Shown piece by piece: positions 56,807-64,000 of a DNA stretch of 64,000 bases. Source of the stretch: Pseudomonas fluorescens (GTDB taxonomy: Bacteria > Pseudomonadota > Gammaproteobacteria > Pseudomonadales > Pseudomonadaceae). Below the pieces are notes generated by a model that saw only the letters and a program-made list of their open reading frames with translations, had not been told where the DNA came from and ran no database searches. Position 1 is the stretch's first letter. Every line of letters starts with the position of its first letter. The DNA lies in contig NZ_CP148752.1 of assembly GCF_040448305.1 (NCBI RefSeq), positions 5,371,501 to 5,435,500 on the forward strand, given 5' to 3'. Both the position numbers and the translations under genes were made by a program.

Positions 56807-59398
56807 ATGTCCCCTCGCCTTACCCGCCAAGCCCCTTCACCCTCCCGCGTGCTGTCGCTGCTGACCGCTGCCATCCTGATGGCCGGTACCGCACCGCTCA
56901 TGGCCGCCACCGCCACCGAGCAGTCGACCCGCAAAATGGGCGACTACTCGTTCGCCATTCCCCAGCAATCACTGGTGTCGGCACTCAATGCCTTTACCGC
57001 CGTGACGGGCTGGCAGGTCGGCGTGTCGTCGGAGCTGGCACAAGGTGTGGCCTCGCCGGGAGTACGCGGTTCGCTGTCACCGGAGAAAGCCCTGGAGCGC
57101 CTGTTGGTGGGGACCAACCTGGGCTATCGCAAAATGGGCAACAACAGCATCGTGCTGGAAAAGCGCAGTGGTAGCAGCACGCTCAACCTGCAACAGGTGA
57201 CCATCAGCGCCACGCGGCAGGAACAGTCCGTGGACAGCGTGCCAGCCACTGTCACCGTACACACTCGTGAGGAACTGGACCGCAACAACGTCAATACCAT
57301 CAAGGATCTGGTGCGTTACGAGCCGGGTGTTTCGGTGGGTGGCACCGGCACCCGTGGCGGGATCAGTGGCTACAACATCCGTGGCATCGACGGCGACCGG
57401 ATTCTGACCCAGGTCGATGGGGTGGAAATCCCGGATGGTTTCTTCAACGGCCCCTACGCCAAGACCCAACGCAACTACGTCGACCCGGAAATCGTCAAAC
57501 GCGTGGAAATCCTCCGCGGTCCGGCCTCAGTGCTGTATGGCAGCAACGCCATCGGCGGCGCGGTCAGCTATTTCACCCTCGACCCTGACGACATCATCAA
57601 GCCAGGCCAGGACTTCGGCGCACGCCTGAAGACCGGCTACAGCTCGGCCGATGAGAGCTGGCTCAAGTCCGCCACTGTCGCCGGCCGCGCCGGACAGTTC
57701 GACGGCTTGCTGCACTTCAGCCAGCGCGACGGCCACGAAACCGAATCCTACGGCAACAACAATGGCACCGGCCTGGCCCGCACTGCGGCCAATCCGGAAG
57801 ACGTGCGCGCCACCAACGTGCTGGCCAAACTCGGCTGGGACTATAAAGACGATGCGCGTCTGGGCCTGGTTTACGAGAAGTACAAGGACGACCGCGACAC
57901 CGACCAGAAAAGCGCCTACGGTGGCCCGTTCTTCGCTGGCCAGCCGACCATTCCCGCCAATGTGCTGCCCGGCGGCATGTACCAGTCGCGTACTGGTAAC
58001 GACACCATCACCCGTGAGCGCTTCGGCCTGGAACACAGCTTCGCCCTCGACAGCCTGCTGGTGGACAACGTCAAGTGGAGCCTGAACCACCAAATCGCCA
58101 AGACCGATCAGAGTACCGAAGAGGTCTACTTCCCGGTCACCCGCAAAGTGCTGCGCACCCGGGACACGATCTACGAAGAAAAGCAGTGGGTCTTTGACGC
58201 CCAACTGGATAAAAGCTTCAGCATTGCCGACACCGAGCACCTGTTGACCTACGGCACCACCATCAAGCAGCAGAAAGTCACCGGCTCGCGTAGCGGCAAC
58301 GGCACCTGCCTGCAAGTCGGTCGTGGTTGCACCGCCATCGGCGCGGTAAGCCCGAGCGACGTGTTGAAGAAGGCCACGGACTTCCCGGACCCGACCATCA
58401 ACACCTACAGCCTGTTTGCCCAGGACGAGATCAGCTGGAACAAATGGACTTTCCTGCCCGGTCTGCGCTACGACTACACCGAGCTCAAACCACACGTCAC
58501 CCAGGAGTTCCTCAACACCGTGGCCGCCGACGGTCGCGGCATCGTCAGCGAAGACAACAAGACCTGGCATAAAGTCTCGCCCAAGTTCGGCCTGACCTAC
58601 GCCCTGACCGACAACTACACCTGGTACGGCCAATACGCCGAAGGGTTCCGTACCCCGACCGCCAAGGCGTTATACGGCCGTTTCGAAAACACTACCACCG
58701 GCTACCGCGTGGAGCCGAACCCGAACCTGGAGCCGGAAAAAAGCAAAAGCTACGAGACGGGTTTGCGCGGCAACTTCGAGCAGGGCTCGTTTGACGTGGC
58801 TGTGTTCTACAACAAGTACCGCGACTTCATTAACGAAGACGCCGTTACCCCGGGTTACGACGAGCTGACGTTCCAGAGCAACAACATCAAGCACGCCACC
58901 ATCAAGGGTGCCGAGGTCAAGGGCCGTCTGAACCTCGACGCCTTCGGCGCGCCGCAAGGCCTCTACACCCAGGGCTCGGTGGCCTATGCCTATGGGCGCA
59001 ACGACGACAACGGCGAGCCGCTCAACAGCGTCAACCCGCTGACCGGCGTATTCGGCCTCGGCTACGACCAGGACACCTACGGCGGCTTGCTCAGCTGGAC
59101 GCTGGTGAAGAAGAAGGACCGCGTCGACAGCACCAGTTTCAAAACCCCGGACGGCACCAGCACCCAGTTCAAGACCCCCGGTTTCGGCATTCTGGACCTG
59201 AGTGCGTTCTACAAAGTGACCGACGACGTGACCGTCAGCGGCGGCGTCTACAACCTCACCGACAAGAAATACTGGCTGTGGGATGACGTGCGCGGCTACG
59301 ACAGCGTCGGCGAAGCCTCGGTGACCCAACCGGCCAACCTCGATCGCCTGACCCAGCCGGGTCGCAACTTTGCGGTCAACCTGATCTGGGATATCTGA
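56807..59398 (+). CDS. TonB-dependent heme/hemoglobin receptor with signalling (STN) domain
   Basis: An 863-residue outer-membrane receptor. The signal peptide spans about residues 1-33. An N-terminal STN signalling domain follows to about residue 115 (F-A-I-P-Q-Q-S-L-V-S-A-L-N-A-F), then the plug (I-R-G-I-D-G-D-R-I, near 190) and a 22-strand barrel. The heme-receptor hallmarks F-R-T-P (FRAP-like) and N-P-N-L lie near residue 615-640, and it ends in an aromatic-rich strand. It imports heme and, through STN, signals to the FecR protein. A very strong terminator follows. Confidence 0.92.
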   Translation: MSPRLTRQAPSPSRVLSLLTAAILMAGTAPLMAATATEQSTRKMGDYSFAIPQQSLVSALNAFTAVTGWQVGVSSELAQGVASPGVRGSLSPEKALERLLVGTNLGYRKMGNNSIVLEKRSGSSTLNLQQVTISATRQEQSVDSVPATVTVHTREELDRNNVNTIKDLVRYEPGVSVGGTGTRGGISGYNIRGIDGDRILTQVDGVEIPDGFFNGPYAKTQRNYVDPEIVKRVEILRGPASVLYGSNAIGGAVSYFTLDPDDIIKPGQDFGARLKTGYSSADESWLKSATVAGRAGQFDGLLHFSQRDGHETESYGNNNGTGLARTAANPEDVRATNVLAKLGWDYKDDARLGLVYEKYKDDRDTDQKSAYGGPFFAGQPTIPANVLPGGMYQSRTGNDTITRERFGLEHSFALDSLLVDNVKWSLNHQIAKTDQSTEEVYFPVTRKVLRTRDTIYEEKQWVFDAQLDKSFSIADTEHLLTYGTTIKQQKVTGSRSGNGTCLQVGRGCTAIGAVSPSDVLKKATDFPDPTINTYSLFAQDEISWNKWTFLPGLRYDYTELKPHVTQEFLNTVAADGRGIVSEDNKTWHKVSPKFGLTYALTDNYTWYGQYAEGFRTPTAKALYGRFENTTTGYRVEPNPNLEPEKSKSYETGLRGNFEQGSFDVAVFYNKYRDFINEDAVTPGYDELTFQSNNIKHATIKGAEVKGRLNLDAFGAPQGLYTQGSVAYAYGRNDDNGEPLNSVNPLTGVFGLGYDQDTYGGLLSWTLVKKKDRVDSTSFKTPDGTSTQFKTPGFGILDLSAFYKVTDDVTVSGGVYNLTDKKYWLWDDVRGYDSVGEASVTQPANLDRLTQPGRNFAVNLIWDI

Positions 59399-59407
59399 TC
59401 CGCCCAT

Positions 59408-59448
59408 CTCACCGGGCGGTTACATCAAGCCGCCCGGTGAGGATTTTT
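59408..59448 (+). terminator. Rho-independent terminator of the heme receptor gene
   Basis: CTCACCGGGCGG and CCGCCCGGTGAG form a 12-bp perfect stem, followed by GATTTTTT. Confidence 0.93.
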
Positions 59449-59512
59449 TACTGTCAGGCGCCTTGCTGTTCGTCTCGTTACCAAGCGCCTCTTCTTTCTC
59501 CAAGGAATTGCC

Positions 59513-60121
59513 ATGACTACCCAGGCCACCGAACAACGCCCCAACCTGCGTTCGCAACGTTTGAACCAGATCACCAACGAGCCGCACAGCAAGCTCGATG
59601 CCCTGGTCAAGGCCCATGCTCCGTTTGAAACCCCGGCCAATTTCGCCCGCTTCGTGGTGGCGCAGTACCTGTTCCAGTCGGAACTGGTGTCGCTGTACAA
59701 CGATGCCGAACTGACCGCCATCGTCCCGGACCTGCCGACCCGCTGCCGTGCCGATGCAGCCAGGGCCGACCTCGCGGACCTGGACACCGACGTGCCAGCA
59801 CCTGTCGCCGGTGCACTGAGGAGCCCGACCAAGGCCGAAGCCCTGGGCTGGATCTTCGTCTCCGAAGGTTCGAAGCTCGGCGCGGCGTTCCTGATCAAGC
59901 GTGCCGTGGGCCTTGGCCTGAGCGAAACCTTCGGCGCCCGCCACCTCGGCGAACCGGCCGGTGGCCGCGCTGAAGGCTGGAAGAGCTTCGTCCAGATCCT
60001 GGACGGCCTGGCATTCAGCACACAGGAAGAAGCCGACATGGAAAAAGGCGCCATCGACGCGTTCAATCGGTTTACCGTGTTGCTGGAGCAGGCTTACGCC
60101 AGCGCCCCGGAAGCCGCCTGA
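59513..60121 (+). CDS. Biliverdin-producing heme oxygenase
   Basis: A 202-residue helical enzyme of the bacterial HemO/PigA type. The likely heme-ligand histidine is in N-E-P-H-S-K-L-D (near residue 26). The family pattern F-A-R-F-V-V-A-Q-Y-L-F-Q-S-E-L and the distal-helix E-G-S-K-L-G-A-A-F-L segment are present. It opens imported heme to release iron, completing the function of the receptor gene upstream. The strong terminator between them suggests its own promoter or partial read-through. Confidence 0.87.
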   Translation: MTTQATEQRPNLRSQRLNQITNEPHSKLDALVKAHAPFETPANFARFVVAQYLFQSELVSLYNDAELTAIVPDLPTRCRADAARADLADLDTDVPAPVAGALRSPTKAEALGWIFVSEGSKLGAAFLIKRAVGLGLSETFGARHLGEPAGGRAEGWKSFVQILDGLAFSTQEEADMEKGAIDAFNRFTVLLEQAYASAPEAA

Positions 60122-60135
60122 CACAACACCGACCC

Positions 60136-60226
60136 TGTGGGAGCGAGCCTGCTCGCGATGACGGTATTCCAGACAGCATTATCGTCGACTGATACTCCGC
60201 TATCGCGAGCAGGCTCGCTCCTACAA
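60136..60226. repeat. REPIN after the heme oxygenase gene
   Basis: GTGGGAGCGAGCCTGCTCGCGATG with inverted copy ending GCTCCTACA; the right arm has the CCTACA variant. Confidence 0.9.
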
Positions 60227-60282
60227 AGGGCCGGGTGAATCTGTAAGATCTCCATTCAGCGTCACACGCCACCCCAGAGCCC

Positions 60283-60672
60283 ATGCCTGCCTCTTCAAAA
60301 CTCTCCCGCCTCCTCTTCGGCCTGCTGGCCTATGTCAGCCTGGGCATCGGCCTTATCGCCATCGTCATACCCGGCCTGCCAACCACCGAGTTCATCCTGC
60401 TGGCCGCCTGGGCCGCGACCCGAAGTTCACCGCGCCTGAGTGCCTGGCTGGAAAACCACCGGCTGTTCGGCCCCATCCTCCAAAACTGGCGCAACGGCAA
60501 GATCATCGCGCGCCGGGCAAAAATCAGCGCCACGGTCAGCATGCTGTTATGTGCCGGTCTCATGTTGGTGATGCTCGATCACGGCTGGCCGATTTACCTG
60601 GCGATAACCGGGATGGGGCTGGGCAATCTGTGGATCTGGTCGCGGCCGGAATCACTGCCGGAACCCATCTGA
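60283..60672 (+). CDS. YbaN-type DUF454 inner-membrane protein
   Basis: A 129-residue protein with three or so membrane helices (residues 8-45 as two, and 85-115). The DUF454 signature G-L-P-T-T-E-F-I-L-L-A-A-W-A-A-T-R-S-S-P-R is clear, followed by W-L-x-x-H-R-L-F-G-P. The family is often found near heme or iron genes, and here follows heme oxygenase; no biochemical role is established. Confidence 0.85.
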   Translation: MPASSKLSRLLFGLLAYVSLGIGLIAIVIPGLPTTEFILLAAWAATRSSPRLSAWLENHRLFGPILQNWRNGKIIARRAKISATVSMLLCAGLMLVMLDHGWPIYLAITGMGLGNLWIWSRPESLPEPI

Positions 60673-60801
60673 ACAACTCCGCGACTTTTCTTCGTTTTAA
60701 AGCGCTTTTCGGCACATTTTCCCGCGCAAACGTTCAACCATTACCGTTCGTCGGGTTGCCCCTCATGTAACCTCAACGCCACGCCGATGTGCATTGATCG
60801 G

Positions 60802-60819
60802 CGCTAAATGGATTTAGCG
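60802..60819. promoter_or_regulatory. Inverted repeat upstream of the chemoreceptor gene
   Basis: CGCTAAAT-gg-ATTTAGCG is a perfect eight-base dyad 54 bases before the start codon. It could be an operator; no regulator was recognised. Confidence 0.35.
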
Positions 60820-60872
60820 AGTGAGCCGCAACGGCCCACAGCCCACACTTCATCCATTCGCGAGTTCGCCCT

Positions 60873-63011
60873 ATGTTCGACTCACTGTCCATCCGCCTGA
60901 AAATCGTCCTGCTGTCCGGTCTGTGCCTGCTGGGCGTCGTCGCCTCGATAGTGGGCATGAACATCTACCAGACCAATCAGAACGATGACCTGGTCAGCGA
61001 TTCCAGCAGCACAATGCTCACCGCCAGTGTGCAGGACCTGCTCCAGGCCAAGGCCGCCGAGCAAGCGGTGCGGGTGCAGAAGACGTTCGGTGAAACCCTG
61101 ACGGTGGTGACCGCGCTGGCGGATCAGATCAAGGACATGCGCACCCTGGCCGCCAAGCGCTCGCTCGAGCCCGGCGCCTTGCGTGAAGAGTTGAACCAGA
61201 ACCTGAAAACCGCCTTTGAGCGCAACAGCAAAGTGCTGGGCATCTGGCTGGCGTTCGAACCCAACGGCCTGGACGGCAAGGACAGCGAATTCGCCAACGA
61301 CGCGGCCCGCCAGTCCAACGAGATCGGCCGTTTCGCCACGTACTGGAGCCGCGCCGGCGGTGAGTCGCTGAACACCATCATGGTCGAAGAGGACATGACC
61401 AAAACCACCCTGAACCTCAGCGGCAATCCGTACAACGTCTGGTACACCTGCCCGCGGGACAGCAAGCGCACCTGCCTGCTCGACCCCTACGCCGATACTG
61501 TCGGCGGCAAGGAAGTGTTGATGACCACCATTTCCGTACCGCTGCTGGTGGATGGCAAGTCCATCGGTGTGGTCGGCATCGACATCGCCCTCGACGCCCT
61601 GCAAGCGGCGGCGGTCGACTCCCAGCGCGACCTGTTCAACAGTGCCGGGCACATGCTGATCGTTTCCGGCACTGGCGTGCTGGCCGCCTACAGTGTCGAT
61701 GCCGGTAAAGTCGGCAAGAACATCGGCGACACCCTGGGCGCCGATGGCAAGGACATCCTGCAATTGCTCGGTAGCGGTGCACCGAAGATTCTCCAGCAAG
61801 GCGACCTGATCCGTGCGGTGTACCCGGTCAGCCCGATTGCCGATGCCAAGGCCTGGGCCGTGGTGATCGACCTGCCCAAACAAGTGCTGCTGGCCGACTC
61901 GGTGAAGCTGCAAGCGGTACTCGACGATGCTCAGCAAAGCGGCACGCTCAAGGCACTGTCGGTGGCGGTGATTGCCGGTCTGCTCGGGCTGTTGCTGATG
62001 TGGCTCACCGCGTCTGGCGTGACCCGCCCGATCAACAGCGTGGCCGACATGCTCAAGGCGATTGCCAGTGGCGACGGCGACCTGACCCAGCGCCTGCACT
62101 ACAGCAAGCAGGACGAGTTGGGCGAACTGGTGAGCTGGTTCAACCGCTTCCTCGACAAGCTGCAACCGACCATCGCGCAGATCAAGCAAAGCATCACCGA
62201 TGCCCGTGGCACGGCCGACCAGTCTTCGGAAATCGCCCGCCAGACCAGTGAAGGCATGCAGGTGCAGTTCCGCGAAATCGACCAGGTCGCCACCGCGTCC
62301 AACGAAATGAGCGCCACCGCCCACGATGTCGCCAACAGCGCCTCGAGCGCGGCCAACGCCGCCAAGGGCGCCGACCAGTCAGCCCGCGACGGCATGTCGA
62401 TCATCGAGCGCAGTACCCGCGACATCAATCAACTGGCCGAAGAAGTCAGCAAGGCCGTGACCGAAGTCGAAGCCCTCGCGGTCAACAGCGAGCAGATCGG
62501 TTCGGTGCTGGAGGTGATTCGCAGCATCGCCGAACAAACCAACCTGCTGGCGCTCAACGCGGCCATCGAAGCCGCCCGTGCCGGTGAAAGTGGTCGTGGC
62601 TTTGCGGTGGTCGCCGATGAAGTGCGCAACCTGGCCAAGCGCACCCAGGATTCGGTGGAAGAAATTCGCCTGGTGATCGAACGCATCCAGAGCGGCACCC
62701 GCGGCGTGGTCGCCACCATGCACTCAAGCCAGACCCAGGCCCACAGCAACGCCGGGCAGATCCAGCAGGCGGTCCAGGCCTTGAGCAAGATCAGTGGCGC
62801 AGTCACCGTGATCAGCGATATGAACCTGCAAATCGCCAGCGCCGCCGAGCAGCAAAGCGCCGTCGCCGAAGAGGTCAACCGCAACGTCTCGGCGATCCGC
62901 ACCGTCACCGAAACCCTGACCGGCCAGGCCACCGAATCAGCGCAGATCAGCAGCCAGCTCAATTCCCTGACCACCCAGCAAATGAAGTTGATGGATCAGT
63001 TCCGCGTTTAA
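60873..63011 (+). CDS. Methyl-accepting chemotaxis protein with periplasmic dCache-type sensor
   Basis: A 712-residue chemoreceptor. TM1 lies near residues 10-30. A periplasmic region of about 330 residues with the double-Cache layout (G-I-W-L-A-F-E-P-N-G near 123; I-S-V-P-L-L-V-D-G-K-S-I-G-V-V-G-I-D-I near 220) precedes TM2 near 365-385. A HAMP domain follows, then the signalling hairpin E-Q-T-N-L-L-A-L-N-A-A-I-E-A-A-R-A-G-E near residue 555. No C-terminal CheR-tethering pentapeptide is present. The ligand is unknown; dCache domains often bind amino acids, amines or organic acids. Confidence 0.92.
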   Translation: MFDSLSIRLKIVLLSGLCLLGVVASIVGMNIYQTNQNDDLVSDSSSTMLTASVQDLLQAKAAEQAVRVQKTFGETLTVVTALADQIKDMRTLAAKRSLEPGALREELNQNLKTAFERNSKVLGIWLAFEPNGLDGKDSEFANDAARQSNEIGRFATYWSRAGGESLNTIMVEEDMTKTTLNLSGNPYNVWYTCPRDSKRTCLLDPYADTVGGKEVLMTTISVPLLVDGKSIGVVGIDIALDALQAAAVDSQRDLFNSAGHMLIVSGTGVLAAYSVDAGKVGKNIGDTLGADGKDILQLLGSGAPKILQQGDLIRAVYPVSPIADAKAWAVVIDLPKQVLLADSVKLQAVLDDAQQSGTLKALSVAVIAGLLGLLLMWLTASGVTRPINSVADMLKAIASGDGDLTQRLHYSKQDELGELVSWFNRFLDKLQPTIAQIKQSITDARGTADQSSEIARQTSEGMQVQFREIDQVATASNEMSATAHDVANSASSAANAAKGADQSARDGMSIIERSTRDINQLAEEVSKAVTEVEALAVNSEQIGSVLEVIRSIAEQTNLLALNAAIEAARAGESGRGFAVVADEVRNLAKRTQDSVEEIRLVIERIQSGTRGVVATMHSSQTQAHSNAGQIQQAVQALSKISGAVTVISDMNLQIASAAEQQSAVAEEVNRNVSAIRTVTETLTGQATESAQISSQLNSLTTQQMKLMDQFRV

Positions 63012-63030
63012 AAAATCGCCACATCCCCCC

Positions 63031-63119
63031 TGTGGGAGCGAGCCTGCTCGCGAAGACGGCAGCCCATGCAACATCAATGCGGCTGACACACCGCCTTCGC
63101 GAGCAGGCTCGCTCCCACA
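63031..63119. repeat. REPIN after the chemoreceptor gene
   Basis: GTGGGAGCGAGCCTGCTCGCGAAGA with inverted copy; inner sequence CATGCAACATCAATGCGGCTGACAC, similar to the inner parts of other REPINs here. Confidence 0.9.
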
Positions 63120-63183
63120 AGGTTTCACATGATCCGGCCATGTTTTGGACTAAGATCTGGCTCTCGCTCCGGAGGGCCCTTCG

Positions 63184-64000
63184 ATGACTGATCTGCTCAC
63201 GTCCATTCAAGCCGCACTCGGTTTGCCTCACACCCCGATTCCATTCACGTCCAGCGGCGCCCTGCCCTCGGCGTTTGCCGTCACGGACCTGGCCTGCGCC
63301 AGCATCGCTGCCGCCGGCCAGGCCGCCAGCGAACTGCTGCACCAGCAAACCGGGCACCTGCCCGGTCTTGAGGTCGACCGACGCCTCGCATCATTCTGGT
63401 TCGCAACCTCAATTCGCCCGCTTGGCTGGAGCGTTCCGCCGTTGTGGGACCCGGTAGCCGGTGACTACGCCACCCGCGATGGCTGGATTCGCCTGCACAC
63501 CAACGCGCCCCATCACCGCGCCGCTGCCGAAAGCGTGCTGGGTGCCTGTGCCGACCGCGCAGCGATGGCCGGCCAAGTGGCCCGATGGGCGAAAAGCGAG
63601 CTGGAGCAGGCGGTGGTCGATGCCGGTGGTTGCGCCGCCGAAATGCGCACCTGGGAACAATGGCAGGTCCATCCTCAAGGCCAGGCAGTGAATGCCGAAC
63701 CCTTGATTCTGTTCGCCAACCACCCAAGCCAGAACCGCAAACCGTGGACAGGTTCAGTGGCTCGACCACTGGCCGGCATCAAAGTGCTGGACTTGACCCG
63801 AGTACTGGCAGGCCCCATCGCCAGTCGCTTTCTGGCAGGCCTGGGCGCCGATGTCCTGCGCATCGATCCGCCGACCTGGAACGAGCCGGGGGTGGTGCCG
63901 GAAGTCACGTTGGGAAAACGCTGCGCGCGTCTTGATTTGAACGACAGGTCCGACCGCGCGGTATTCGAATGCCTGCTCAAGGACGCCGACATCCTGCTCC
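63184..64000 (+). CDS. CaiB/BaiF family (type III) CoA-transferase, 5' part (cut by window edge)
   Basis: Reading from ATG 63184 (GGAGGG seven bases upstream) the frame stays open to the window end, giving 272 residues. From about residue 197 it shows the type III CoA-transferase start P-L-A-G-I-K-V-L-D-L-T-R-V-L-A-G-P, then L-G-A-D-V-L-R-I-D-P-P. The first ~190 residues are an N-terminal region with no standard CoA-transferase motif, perhaps a degenerate half-domain. Such enzymes move CoA between carboxylic acids. The catalytic aspartate lies beyond the window. Confidence 0.8.
   Translation, partial: MTDLLTSIQAALGLPHTPIPFTSSGALPSAFAVTDLACASIAAAGQAASELLHQQTGHLPGLEVDRRLASFWFATSIRPLGWSVPPLWDPVAGDYATRDGWIRLHTNAPHHRAAAESVLGACADRAAMAGQVARWAKSELEQAVVDAGGCAAEMRTWEQWQVHPQGQAVNAEPLILFANHPSQNRKPWTGSVARPLAGIKVLDLTRVLAGPIASRFLAGLGADVLRIDPPTWNEPGVVPEVTLGKRCARLDLNDRSDRAVFECLLKDADILL

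Noticed and set aside
19841..63119. Repeated GTGGGAGC blocks as a CRISPR array
   Set aside because: Copies are dispersed kilobases apart, palindromic and paired as inverted doublets, with no cas genes; they are REPINs.
1..64000. tRNA, rRNA or integrase genes marking an integration site
   Set aside because: I scanned the intergenic stretches by eye and found no cloverleaf-like or integrase-like sequence; a tRNAscan or HMM search would be decisive.

Overview
The window reads as chromosomal DNA of a fluorescent Pseudomonas (P. fluorescens group). The grounds are high-GC coding with Pseudomonas-type proteins throughout, a glucose/Entner-Doudoroff gene order typical of Pseudomonas (gap / edd-glk-gltR-gtrS / AGE epimerase / gtsABCD-oprB / mutarotase / hexR / zwf-pgl-eda), the fadD2-fadD1 pair beside a hydrolase and a phaJ-type hydratase, and about fifteen copies of the GTGGGAGC-type REP doublet (REPIN). 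No tRNA, rRNA, CRISPR array, prophage or intact transposase was seen.

Layout. 0-2.8 kb: GNAT fragment, GyrI-like protein, LysE exporter, alaC. 2.8-3.7 kb: a tandem-duplication scar holding a 3' piece of gntT and an internally deleted, frameshifted piece of alaC. 3.7-6.9 kb: gluconate locus gntT-gntK and the divergent LacI-type gntR, with three copies of an AGCGCT-centred operator. 6.95-16.8 kb: an accessory block without REPINs. Its first half is a tightly coupled six-gene operon (Rieske oxygenase, diaminobutyrate-type aminotransferase, N-hydroxylase, DAO-type flavoenzyme, PaiB/piperazate-synthase-like protein, Pro1 tautomerase). Its second half is an A+T-richer catabolic cassette (SLC13 permease, isocitrate-lyase-superfamily lyase, LysR). 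16.8-35.2 kb: mixed core and accessory genes: a DUF6124-like protein with a structured leader, two GSTs, LysR, an ECF sigma gene overlapping a glycine-betaine-type binding protein, a PhnD-like protein, a desaturase, a 36-residue basic peptide, peptide deformylase, BrkB, fadD1/fadD2, hydrolase, phaJ-like, DUF3820, a class V aminotransferase and an intradiol dioxygenase-like protein. 35.5-54.5 kb: the complete glucose uptake and Entner-Doudoroff region. 54.5-60.7 kb: mgsA, then a Fur-boxed heme-uptake signalling unit (ECF sigma, FecR, TonB receptor) followed by heme oxygenase and a DUF454 protein. 60.9-64 kb: a chemoreceptor and the start of a CoA-transferase that runs off the end.

How the genes work together. 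Glucose enters through OprB and GtsABCD, is phosphorylated by Glk, and flows through Zwf-Pgl-Edd-Eda to pyruvate and glyceraldehyde 3-phosphate (Gap). HexR-type operators (TTGT-N7-ACAA) lie in the edd/gap divergent region, and a candidate lies by zwf. CA-rich Hfq/Crc-type motifs sit at the ribosome-binding sites of gntT, oprB, gtsA, the AGE epimerase, gltR and fadD2, which suggests coordinated catabolite repression.

The most novel element is the operon at 7461-13499. It pairs an ornithine/lysine-type N-hydroxylase with a protein of the PaiB/KtzT fold, the pairing known from piperazate (N-N bond) formation, and adds a diaminobutyrate-type aminotransferase. A five-membered cyclic hydrazine (pyrazolidine or pyrazole type) amino acid is a plausible but untested product. 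No product is proven by the sequence.
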